Source of the DNA: an uncultured Actinomycetes bacterium
GTDB lineage: Bacteria; Actinomycetota; Actinomycetes; S36-B12
DNA length: 24,347 nt
Assembly: GCA_913061025.1 (NCBI GenBank)
Contig: CAJXUJ010000005.1
Coordinates: forward strand, 1-24,347
Direction: 5' to 3'
A model generated the notes under the pieces. That model made no database searches. It was given only the letters and a program-made list of their open reading frames with translations, and was not told the DNA's origin. A program made the position numbers and the translations under genes. The first letter of the stretch is position 1. Every line of letters begins with the position of its first letter. This document shows, piece after piece, positions 9,801 to 16,087 of this stretch.

Positions 9801-10068
9801 ATTCTCGGTCGTTGTCGGGGGGCGTGTCGTCAGTGGGCGGATAGACGCAGTCTTCGAGAAGGATGGTCGCTTCGAGGTGGTGGATTGGAAGACGGGTGGA
9901 ACCGCATCGGTGGACACCCGCCAGTTGGCCGTCTACCGGTTGGCTTGGGCTCACATCGCAGGCATCGACTGGCGTGACGTGGACGCAGCGTTCGTGATGG
10001 TCGCGTCTGGACAGGAGATTCGGCCGAACACCGATTCCGAGGTTGAGGCGCTGCTCGATCTGGGCTAA
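6859..10068 (+). CDS. adnB: AdnB-like subunit of the AdnAB helicase-nuclease
   Basis: A 1069-residue UvrD-like helicase with a C-terminal RecB-family nuclease. A Q-motif region (DLSDAQWNAV) precedes Walker A GAGTGKT (46-52). TFTNKAA follows, Walker B is LLDEYQD (D273-E274), and GDPCQAIYSWRGA is motif III. VSLMTVFAAKGLEF and LAYVALTRAESSL are the late motifs. Nuclease residues are H926 (GIAWHAW), D996 (GRIDAVF) and D1009-x-K1011 (VDWKTG). No Fe-S cysteine quartet is present, in contrast to its partner. The ATG lies inside an ATGA overlap with the adnA stop, so equal amounts of the two subunits are expected. In mycobacteria AdnB is reported as the leading motor. The stop overlaps that of the opposing acyltransferase gene. 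Confidence 0.88.
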   Translation: MTTSSTGVSVADVGRSDLARALGFDLSDAQWNAVSAPLEPGVIVAGAGTGKTTSMSARVAYLAASGLVDPDRVLGLTFTNKAAAQLLSATRSRIAAMGIEGAEPQVSTYNAFAARIVTDYGMRIGREPTATLLVDGLRHQHAYRLVCTADDESITERLAGIGKSPATITEQMLALDQELSELSIEPGELIEHDQALVTRLLDLGADRGKGRDISDAAHRRIALALVIEQWRNYKAARDLWDYSDQVRLAQQILDRYPETVTEIRSRFDIVLLDEYQDTSIAQRRLLQTLFAGGFPVTAVGDPCQAIYSWRGASVDNIESFPSHFPRASGERAARYSLMENRRSGPAVLHVANELASTLRAEHDGTEPLVPATDALPARVDVALFETIDEEVDFVAWAVRDVFERTGKSASTEPSQVPTIAVLCTTAQDIRRIDRALRNLGVPTYVSGAAALLADPAVADTRALLEVVHEPTANPSMVRLLTGARWRVGARDLAVLGDRARELAGGRGRPQSETIDEALDEAVAGSDVVEVVALADALTDPGPPEKYSSRALQVFAEVAELISELRSHTGEAITDFIARAIRELGVDVEADLNDPSGASAAALGDFLALAANMTEIDGRVSLGGFLTWLRDAERFNVTIAHTRPRVEGAVSLMTVFAAKGLEFSHVFVPFVSDGAFPGGKSRGRWVTSSQIVPWPLRSDAPLELGQFPRDNGDSVSKQHDGYVDALRQIDERNNERLAYVALTRAESSLTVTGHWWGPGQTKPRGPHRFLEDIRNAVESADPDTCRVVAWADEPEPGGANPVTGSGSVTWPQPVPRDHRARLLAAAELIDSREAAGPAAFAATFDFELADAGADAATGRIRRWHETFAALAEDRATGSDEQVVRLGDHVGATTFLRALSKPDDVAVDLLRPMPRQPSRAAARGIAWHAWVETVFGQQSLLGVDDLPGAADEDIASDDQLEELKRAFERTGYAGREPVAVERGFSVVVGGRVVSGRIDAVFEKDGRFEVVDWKTGGTASVDTRQLAVYRLAWAHIAGIDWRDVDAAFVMVASGQEIRPNTDSEVEALLDLG

Positions 10069-11333
10069 CGCTGGTCGTCTTCGGGGACCACCACGGGGTC
10101 GATCGGCTCATCCGATCTTTCTTGCTTCGGCTCTTGATCGACGATCTCCTCGCCGGCTTCCTCCGTGGGCGTTCGCCTCGTTCCGACCAACCCGCGCATC
10201 CACTCTCGGGCAGGTTCCTCAACCACGCGCCACATGATCCACGCGATGATCAGTGCGCCACCGATGAGAATCACCACGCCGAGGGCGTACAGAGCCCCGC
10301 CGTCGATCCCGGCCACGCTCATCCCTGCGCGCCACAGGCCCATCCAGACGAGGTGGGTCATGTACAGCGAATACGAGATAAACCCGCCAAGGACCATGGT
10401 CTTCGTCGACAGCGCACGGGCCATCCCGCCACGAGCCAGTGCCAGGGCGCCGATCCACGCCACCAGGAGCGGCACCAGGGATAGATGGAAGTACGGCGGT
10501 AACGGTTCGGCGTCGGGGTTGACGGCGTTGGCCGGTGGCTGAGCCGCCGGAAGCCAGGCCAGGAACACCGCACCGGCCACCACGAGAGCGGGCAGGACTG
10601 CGGACAGCCACTCGGCTGGTCGTTGGACTCGGTCTCCACGTTGTGAGAGTCGCTGCACGATCAGGTAGGTGACCGCTCCCGCGGTGAACTCACAGGCAAT
10701 GCGGTAGGTCGAGCCCCAGTTGTCGGTGTAGTACGGGTCGCTGGTTCCCAGGCCGTAGCCCACCAGCGGTGCCATCATCGCGAACCAGGCGATGACAAGG
10801 ACGAACGTCGGGATCTTCTTGTGTAGGCGCCACAGCACCAGTACCAACAGCGGGAAGACTAAGTACGCAAGCCACTCCATCGACAATGACCACGCCACGA
10901 AGTTCCAACCGCGTTCGGGGTTTGGCCCCCACTCCTGGATGAGCAGCAGGTTCTTCACGAAGTCAATGGGATTCCACCAGTCTCGGTCGATGTCCTCGCC
11001 CAAGACGCGCGCTTGTGCGAACACCGCCAGGCCCGCCACGATCAACATCACGATGTGCACTGGATAGATGCGGGCAAGACGCAGCCACCAGAATCGAACG
11101 GTGTCCCCGCCACGAAGCTTCGGACCCATGCGCGTGAGGTAGGTGTGCGTGAGGATGAAACCGGACAGCGCGAAGAACAGGTCAACTCCGAGCCGGCCCA
11201 CTCGCATGACGTCGCCGACCACCGGAATCGACAGGAGTCCGAGCACGTTGAAGGGACCCTGCAGGTGATACGCGAATACCCAGAATGCGGCGACGAAGCG
11301 AATACCCGTCAACTGGCGGATGAACACGCTCAC
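10065..11333 (-). CDS. Acyltransferase family 3 (OafA/YrhL-type) membrane protein
   Basis: 422 residues with about ten transmembrane helices. The first helix carries LTGIRFVAAFWVFAYH with the presumed catalytic H23. RLGVDLFFALSGFILTH, FWWLRLARIYPVH and WSLSMEWLAYLVFPLL are hallmark motifs of Acyl_transf_3. Members transfer acyl groups, often acetyl or succinyl, to sugars of exported glycans, lipids or antibiotics. The acceptor cannot be inferred here because no glycan genes are nearby. A Pro/Glu/Asp-rich cytoplasmic tail of about 35 residues (TPTEEAGEEIVDQEP...) ends the protein. The start is a GTG at 11333 with a TAAGGTG ribosome-binding site 5 nt upstream. The gene sits between adnB and nudC, where mycobacteria have a channel gene. 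Confidence 0.92.
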   Translation of the reverse strand: MSVFIRQLTGIRFVAAFWVFAYHLQGPFNVLGLLSIPVVGDVMRVGRLGVDLFFALSGFILTHTYLTRMGPKLRGGDTVRFWWLRLARIYPVHIVMLIVAGLAVFAQARVLGEDIDRDWWNPIDFVKNLLLIQEWGPNPERGWNFVAWSLSMEWLAYLVFPLLVLVLWRLHKKIPTFVLVIAWFAMMAPLVGYGLGTSDPYYTDNWGSTYRIACEFTAGAVTYLIVQRLSQRGDRVQRPAEWLSAVLPALVVAGAVFLAWLPAAQPPANAVNPDAEPLPPYFHLSLVPLLVAWIGALALARGGMARALSTKTMVLGGFISYSLYMTHLVWMGLWRAGMSVAGIDGGALYALGVVILIGGALIIAWIMWRVVEEPAREWMRGLVGTRRTPTEEAGEEIVDQEPKQERSDEPIDPVVVPEDDQR

Positions 11334-11376
11334 GTTGACACCTTAGGCTCGCCTCAGTCGTGAGTGGGGAGATCCC

Positions 11377-12327
11377 GTGCGTATGTCGGATCCGCAGTGG
11401 TGGCTGCTCGACGACCTCGTGCTCGCCCGATCGAGTATTGATCGCGCAGCCGAGCGCCGCCAGGACACTGCGTGGGTTCAGGCTGCGCGCGTAGATCCGC
11501 GGAGTCGATTCGTCCGGGTCCACGAGGGTCATGCCGTCCTCCGCGGTGATCGCCTGGAGTTGAGTGGTCCGCCCGATGAAGAGGTGCCTTCATCGCTTCT
11601 GGGAATCGATGACGACGGCGTGGCGTACTTCTGTGCTCACTACGACGATCGCCCGGAGATCGCGGATCATTCGCGCTGGGCCGATCTCCGGATGTCCGGA
11701 TCGGGGCTGGACGCCACGGATGCCGGGTTGATGGTGGCCTCGGTGGCGCTGGACAACTGGTCCCGCAATCACCGCCGCTGCCCACGGTGCGGTGGTGAGC
11801 TGGTCTGGCGCGATGCCGGCTGGGCCCGCTTCTGTGAGCACGACGACGTTTCGCACTTCCCTCGGACCGACCCTGCCGTCATCGTGCTTGTCCGTGACTC
11901 CGAGGATCGAGCGCTTCTCGGACGCCAGGTTCGGTGGGAACCGAATTGGTTCTCGACCCTCGCGGGTTTCGTCGAAGCCGGCGAATCCGCCGAGGCAGCC
12001 GTGCGTCGCGAGGTCGAGGAGGAGTCCGGCGTGCGGATCGGCTCACGTCCAGACGACGTGCAGTACCTCGGCAGTCAACCGTGGCCCTTCCCAGCATCGC
12101 TCATGCTCGGGTATCACGCTTTTGCAGAAGATCCCACTATCCAAGTTGATGGCGAGGAGATCGCCGAGGCTCTCTGGTTCAGCCGCGATGCCTTGGCCGC
12201 GGCGTGCGAATCCGGGGAAGTCTCGCTACCTCCCGCGGTGAGCATTGCCCGCAAGTTGATCGAGCGCTGGTTCGGGAGCCCGCTGCCGGGTGATTGGTCT
12301 CGTCCCTTCACCCGTCCGAGTCGTTAG
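11377..12327 (+). CDS. nudC: NAD(+)/NADH pyrophosphatase (NudC)
   Basis: 316 residues. After an N-terminal domain, a zinc-binding segment has C135-x2-C138 and C153 followed by EHDDVSH. The usual fourth cysteine position is aspartate (D156), so a nearby His may be the fourth ligand. The NUDIX box G197-x5-E203-x7-REVEEESGV (211-219) provides the Mg ligands. SQPWPFPAS (233-241) is the signature that separates NAD(H) pyrophosphatases from other NUDIX enzymes. The family hydrolyses NADH to NMNH and AMP, and E. coli NudC also removes NAD caps from RNA. The GTG at 11377 is preferred over the ATG at 11383 because GGGGAGA ends 4 nt before it. It is convergent with the mycoredoxin gene, as I recall for Rv3199c/Rv3198A. 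Confidence 0.95.
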   Translation: MRMSDPQWWLLDDLVLARSSIDRAAERRQDTAWVQAARVDPRSRFVRVHEGHAVLRGDRLELSGPPDEEVPSSLLGIDDDGVAYFCAHYDDRPEIADHSRWADLRMSGSGLDATDAGLMVASVALDNWSRNHRRCPRCGGELVWRDAGWARFCEHDDVSHFPRTDPAVIVLVRDSEDRALLGRQVRWEPNWFSTLAGFVEAGESAEAAVRREVEEESGVRIGSRPDDVQYLGSQPWPFPASLMLGYHAFAEDPTIQVDGEEIAEALWFSRDALAAACESGEVSLPPAVSIARKLIERWFGSPLPGDWSRPFTRPSR

Positions 12328-12599
12328 GCGAGTGCCTCGAGTTTGGCGGTGAGTTCCTTGAATGGTGGATTGGTCATGGTCGATCCGTCAGGAAATACGA
12401 CGGTGGGCACCGTTTGGTTGCCGCCATTGTGGTTCTCTACGAAGTGGGCAGCATCCGGGTCGTGCTCGATATCGACTTCAGTGAACGCGATGTTCGCGCG
12501 CATCATCTGCGACTTCAGTCGCATGCAGTAGCCGCACCAGACGGTGGTGAACATCAAGACTGCACCCGGTTCGGGAGTCCATCGCGCTTCGTTGCTCAT
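12324..12599 (-). CDS. mrx1: Mycoredoxin 1-type glutaredoxin-like protein
   Basis: 91 residues with a thioredoxin/glutaredoxin fold. The redox motif is WCGYC (C22 and C25), followed later by the cis-proline segment TVPTVVFPDG. Mycoredoxin-1 reduces mycothiol-protein mixed disulfides in actinobacteria, taking electrons from mycothiol and mycothiol disulfide reductase, and acts in the cytoplasm. The CGYC active site and the location next to nudC and uvrD2 both match mycobacterial Mrx1 (Rv3198A, from memory). The ATG at 12599 has TACGAT 7 nt upstream and no Shine-Dalgarno sequence, so a leaderless mRNA is likely. Its stop interlocks with that of nudC. Confidence 0.93.
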   Translation of the reverse strand: MSNEARWTPEPGAVLMFTTVWCGYCMRLKSQMMRANIAFTEVDIEHDPDAAHFVENHNGGNQTVPTVVFPDGSTMTNPPFKELTAKLEALA

Positions 12600-12606
12600 G
12601 TCCCGA

Positions 12607-12612
12607 ATCGTA
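12607..12612 (-). promoter_or_regulatory. -10 element of the mycoredoxin gene (leaderless)
   Basis: TACGAT on the minus strand (12612-12607) fits TAnnnT and lies 7 nt before the ATG at 12599, so the predicted first transcribed base is at or next to the start codon. No clear -35 is visible. Confidence 0.45.
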
Positions 12613-12692
12613 GGGATTGATGGGAGTGCTCGCGAGGTGGCGTGCGATCGCCGATTCGGGTCGGAAACCCGGCATCTGCTTGGCGGCGTCGA

Positions 12693-13322
12693 CTAGGCGG
12701 CAACAAGTTCGGCAGCTCCGAACGAGACGCTGAAGCGATCGCACCAGATCGTCACGCTGGTGAGATCCGTGATGTCTGCTTCTGCTGGAATCGGATAGTT
12801 CTGGTTTCCCTTATTTCCTTTCAGCGGGCCGAGGTCCAAGTACTCGTCGTCGTCGAAGACGAACCAGCCTTCACGCCCTTCGATGACCGGGGCCGCGGCG
12901 AGCCATACCTTCAAGTCGGGACCGTTGTCCGTGTCCAGACCTACGAGGCGAAGAATCCGACTTCCGTCCTCGAGGGTGATGATCCGAGCCTTGCCTGCTG
13001 TGGGGTGTTCGTGGGAGATGAACGTGCCCTCCGCGTCAATCACGCGCTCAGGTGTTGGTTCCGGTGTCGGGGAAGGTGTTGTTGTCTCATTTGTTGACGG
13101 GGAGTCGGTGATTTCGAGGGATTCGGCAGCCTCTCGGTTGGATGGAGCTGCTCCGTCAGCCTGGGAACTGCTGGTGGCCGATGGCAGTTCTTCGTTGACG
13201 GTGACGTCAATGAAGAGCCGCCACGGTTGGAACGCGACGAGGGCCACCACGATTGCACCGATCGTTGCCAACCCGACCGGAACGATGAACACCGGTCGTC
13301 GCCACCACGTTGAGCCATTCAT
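12693..13322 (-). CDS. Membrane-anchored DM13-domain protein
   Basis: 209 residues from the ATG at 13322. A basic N-terminus (WWRRP) precedes one transmembrane helix (about 11-31). A low-complexity Ser/Thr/Pro/Glu linker follows (45-95, with PSPTPEPTPE). The C-terminal domain (97-205) matches the DM13 family: GTFISHEHPTAGKARI, ILRLVGLDTDNGPDLKVWL, YLDLGPLKGNKGNQNY and IWCDRFSVSFGAAEL, with the conserved C194. DM13 domains are predicted extracytoplasmic redox or electron-transfer modules with a cytochrome/DOMON-like fold, so this one probably sits outside the membrane on a flexible stalk. The open frame reaches 13412, but the GGGAAG ribosome-binding site just before 13322 decides the start. 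It diverges from the gene at 13441. Confidence 0.87.
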   Translation of the reverse strand: MNGSTWWRRPVFIVPVGLATIGAIVVALVAFQPWRLFIDVTVNEELPSATSSSQADGAAPSNREAAESLEITDSPSTNETTTPSPTPEPTPERVIDAEGTFISHEHPTAGKARIITLEDGSRILRLVGLDTDNGPDLKVWLAAAPVIEGREGWFVFDDDEYLDLGPLKGNKGNQNYPIPAEADITDLTSVTIWCDRFSVSFGAAELVAA

Positions 13323-13400
13323 GCTCTTCCCTTCGTCGATTGTGGCTATGACGTGGGCCATTTGGTTTTGGTTCCGGTTGCCCGACAGCCTGCAAGTTGG

Positions 13401-13412
13401 ATGACCGGTCAT
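13401..13412. promoter_or_regulatory. Perfect 12-bp palindrome, candidate operator
   Basis: ATGACCGGTCAT is a perfect dyad between the divergent DM13 gene (start 13322) and the membrane protein gene (start 13441). It covers the position where the -35 of the TAGGGT promoter would lie (13406-13411). That fits a repressor or activator site; the binding protein is unknown. Confidence 0.35.
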
Positions 13413-13428
13413 GGGCTCGTGGGGCGGT

Positions 13429-13434
13429 TAGGGT
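13429..13434 (+). promoter_or_regulatory. -10 element of the gene at 13441 (leaderless)
   Basis: TAGGGT fits TAnnnT and lies 6 nt before the GTG at 13441. The -35 position has only a weak match and overlaps the 12-bp palindrome. Confidence 0.4.
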
Positions 13435-13440
13435 GGCGAT

Positions 13441-13980
13441 GTGTCGAGCAGGGAACACCGAAGCGGCCATGACCGTCACGTACATCTGTTGGGGATTCCC
13501 TTCGACCCGCACCGAATCATCTACGCCACGATCATTTTGATGGTGACGCTCACCGCTGCCGGTGACATCGATATTGACCTCATCCAAGGTCAGGGAATCG
13601 GTGATCTAACAGCCGTCGCGCTCTTCCCACTGCTCGCCCTATCCCTCGCGCATAGCTTCTCCGACGCTCTTGACATCCAAATTCGGACGGGCAAGCGGCT
13701 CGTGCGCGCCGATCGCCTGGCGCTGCTTCGTGATGCCCTGCAGTACCTAGCGGTGGGAGTCCCCGTCGTGGTCTTCGGTCTGCTTATGTCGCTTGTCGGA
13801 GGCAGCATGGCTACCGTCATCGAGGTCTCCAACAATGTGTATGCGCTCACCCTGGTGTTCTGGGGTGCGTACGCAGCGCGGGCCGCCGGGCTAGGGAAGT
13901 GGGCCCAGGTTCGGTTCGGTCTCGTTTATGGCCTGCTCGGAATGACCATCGTGATTGTGGAGTACTTCATCGTGCACTGA
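13441..13980 (+). CDS. Multi-pass membrane protein of unknown function
   Basis: 179 residues. A polar, His/Arg-rich N-terminus (SSREHRSGHDRHVHLLG) is followed by about five hydrophobic segments: IIYATIILMVTLTAAG, LTAVALFPLLALSLAHSF, LQYLAVGVPVVVFGLLMSLVG, NNVYALTLVFWGAYAARAAG and FGLVYGLLGMTIVIVEYFIV. A short charged stretch (RTGKRLVRADR) separates helices 2 and 3. I do not recognise the family, and no catalytic motif is visible. The GTG start is supported by TAGGGT 6 nt upstream. It ends 34 nt before uvrD2 and may be partly cotranscribed with it. Confidence 0.75.
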   Translation: MSSREHRSGHDRHVHLLGIPFDPHRIIYATIILMVTLTAAGDIDIDLIQGQGIGDLTAVALFPLLALSLAHSFSDALDIQIRTGKRLVRADRLALLRDALQYLAVGVPVVVFGLLMSLVGGSMATVIEVSNNVYALTLVFWGAYAARAAGLGKWAQVRFGLVYGLLGMTIVIVEYFIVH

Positions 13981-13990
13981 CCCGGTGGTC

Positions 13991-14037
13991 GGAGGTCCAT
14001 GACAACATCACCTCATGGACCCGGCCTCTGTTCTTGA
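13991..14037 (+). promoter_or_regulatory. Strong Shine-Dalgarno with a 12-codon upstream ORF overlapping the uvrD2 start
   Basis: GGAGG (13991-13995) lies 3 nt before an ATG at 13999. That ATG opens a 12-codon frame (MTTSPHGPGLCS) ending at TGA 14035-14037, out of frame with and across the uvrD2 ATG at 14015. No in-frame alternative start for uvrD2 exists upstream, because a TGA lies at 14000-14002. The short ORF could reduce uvrD2 translation on read-through mRNAs, or it could be chance. Confidence 0.3.
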
Positions 14038-16087
14038 AGGTCTTGACGACGAGCAACGAGCAGTCGCCGAGAGTCTCGAAGGGCCACTCATGGTGCTGGC
14101 AGGCGCTGGTACCGGCAAGACGAGGGCCATCACCCACCGCATTGCGTACGGCGTGCTGACCGGCGCGCATGATCCGCGGCGCACACTTGCGGTCACCTTC
14201 ACCAACCGAGCTGCCGGCGAGCTTCGCACTCGACTCCGGAGCCTGGGTGCCGACGGTGTTCAAGCGCGAACGTTCCATGCCGCCGCGCTTCGTCAACTCC
14301 GCTACTTCTGGCCCCGCATTTCCGATCGTGCTTTTCCCGATCTCATGCCGAGCAAGGCCGCTTTGGTTGCATCGGCGCTATCGGCCAATGATCTGTCGCC
14401 GGACACATCGCTGGTCCGTGACGTCAGCGGAGACATTGAGTGGGCGCGGGTCAACTTCTTGGATCAGCACTCCTTGGCCTCGACGTCCACCACGCGCGCG
14501 CTCAGTCTGGAGCCACCGGTCCTGGCACGGGTGTTGGGTGACTATGAGCAAGCGAAATCCGATCGCGGCGTGATCGATTTCGAAGACGTCATGCTGGTTC
14601 TCGTCGGTGCGCTCTCCACGGATGACTCAATTGCTCGGGAGGTGCGCACCGCCTATCGGTGGCTGACTGTCGATGAGTATCAGGATGTCAATCCGGTTCA
14701 ACACACGCTGCTCAAGTTGTGGCTCGGAGATCGTGACGATCTGTGTGTGGTGGGAGACCCGAGCCAGACGATCTATTCCTTCACGGGCGCACGTTCGAGT
14801 TATCTCATCGATTTCCCACAAGAGTTCATCGGAGCCACCACCGTCCGACTTGTGCGCTGCTACCGGTGTGCGCCGGAGATTGTCGAACTCGCCAATGGCG
14901 TGATCCATGCGGGAACGTCGTCTAGGAACGCCGTGACATTGACATCACAGCGTCCGTCATCCGCCGCTCCCGAGGTCACCGTCTTCGACGACGACGTCTC
15001 CGAGGCCTCAGCGGTAGCCGCCAAGATCAAGGCGAGCATCGATTCAGGAGTGCGGCCACGCGACATCGCCGTTCTCTATCGGATCAACGCCCAGCAGGTG
15101 GAGATCGAATCCGCACTTGCTCAGGCGGCGATCCCGATGACGCTTCGCGGGTCCGAGCGCTTCTTCGAACGCGGAGAAGTTCGAGAAGCGATTACGCGTC
15201 TGCGAGGAGCTGCTCGCGCTGTCGGGGCTGAAGATGCAAGCAGTGCATCGGATGTAGCCCGAGCCGTAGCGGACGTGCTGAGCGCCATGGGGTGGTCAAA
15301 CGAGCAACCCACCACCACGGGAGCCGTCCGAGAGCGCTGGGAATCACTGGCAGCCATCGTCGAACTCGCACGCGAGAGCGGTGCCGCGGACCTAGCCGCG
15401 TTCGTTTCGTTCCTCGATGACCGGGCAGCTGTGCAGTTCGCGCCGGTGGCCGATGGAGTCACGTTGGCGTCGATTCACTCGGCCAAGGGTCTGGAATGGC
15501 GTGAGGTATTCCTCATCGGGTGCAGTGACGGGCTCATTCCGTTGCAGCATGCTGAGACCGCTGAGCAACTCGAGGAGGAGCGCCGACTCCTGTACGTAGC
15601 CGTCACCCGAGCCGAGCGTGCGCTGCACCTGAGTTGGGCCCGGGCTCGTCAACCGGGGGGTCGCGCCACCCGCCAGATCAGTCGCTTCCTTCTGCGGTTG
15701 GCTGCCCTGCCCGGTGTCGATCAGCCGTCGGTGAGGCGCGGTGATGGGGGTAGGGCGGGAAAGAAGAGAACTCGTCGTGGCCCGGCTACGTGTCGAACGT
15801 GCGGCAAGGCGCTGGTGACCGCGGGGGAGCGCACTATCGGAAGATGTCAGGTGTGTCCGGCAACGTTCGATGAAGGCTTCCTTGAGGAATTGAAGGACTG
15901 GCGCCTCGAACACGCACGAAACCGGAGCGTGCCGGCTTACGTAGTTTTCACCGATGCGACTTTGATCGCCATCGCGGAGCAGTTGCCGACGGACGCTGAT
16001 TCGCTCAGTGCGATCCCGGGTGTGGGTCCCTCGAAACTGGAGCTTTACGGCGAGGAGATCGTCGACCTGGTCCGCACTCGCACCTAG
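14015..16087 (+). CDS. uvrD2: ATP-dependent DNA helicase UvrD2 with tetracysteine-HRDC tail
   Basis: 690 residues, superfamily 1A. Walker A is GAGTGKT (30-36), then TFTNRAA (motif Ia), VDEYQD (D220-E221), GDPSQTIYSFTGA (motif III), VTLASIHSAKGLEW (motif V) and LLYVAVTRAERAL (motif VI). The C-terminal part has C593-x2-C596-x14-C611-x2-C614, then an HRDC domain ending in LSAIPGVGPSKLELYGEEIV. This tetracysteine-HRDC layout is that of mycobacterial UvrD2, a 3'-5' helicase that is essential in M. tuberculosis. The ATG at 14015 has CAACAT 6 nt upstream and no usable Shine-Dalgarno of its own. The stop interlocks with the ABC1 kinase gene. Confidence 0.95.
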   Translation: MDPASVLEGLDDEQRAVAESLEGPLMVLAGAGTGKTRAITHRIAYGVLTGAHDPRRTLAVTFTNRAAGELRTRLRSLGADGVQARTFHAAALRQLRYFWPRISDRAFPDLMPSKAALVASALSANDLSPDTSLVRDVSGDIEWARVNFLDQHSLASTSTTRALSLEPPVLARVLGDYEQAKSDRGVIDFEDVMLVLVGALSTDDSIAREVRTAYRWLTVDEYQDVNPVQHTLLKLWLGDRDDLCVVGDPSQTIYSFTGARSSYLIDFPQEFIGATTVRLVRCYRCAPEIVELANGVIHAGTSSRNAVTLTSQRPSSAAPEVTVFDDDVSEASAVAAKIKASIDSGVRPRDIAVLYRINAQQVEIESALAQAAIPMTLRGSERFFERGEVREAITRLRGAARAVGAEDASSASDVARAVADVLSAMGWSNEQPTTTGAVRERWESLAAIVELARESGAADLAAFVSFLDDRAAVQFAPVADGVTLASIHSAKGLEWREVFLIGCSDGLIPLQHAETAEQLEEERRLLYVAVTRAERALHLSWARARQPGGRATRQISRFLLRLAALPGVDQPSVRRGDGGRAGKKRTRRGPATCRTCGKALVTAGERTIGRCQVCPATFDEGFLEELKDWRLEHARNRSVPAYVVFTDATLIAIAEQLPTDADSLSAIPGVGPSKLELYGEEIVDLVRTRT

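Noticed and set aside
12643..12692. Intrinsic terminator after the DM13 gene (CGGGT/ACCCG hairpin on the minus strand)
   Set aside because: The stem is only 5 bp and there is no U tract.
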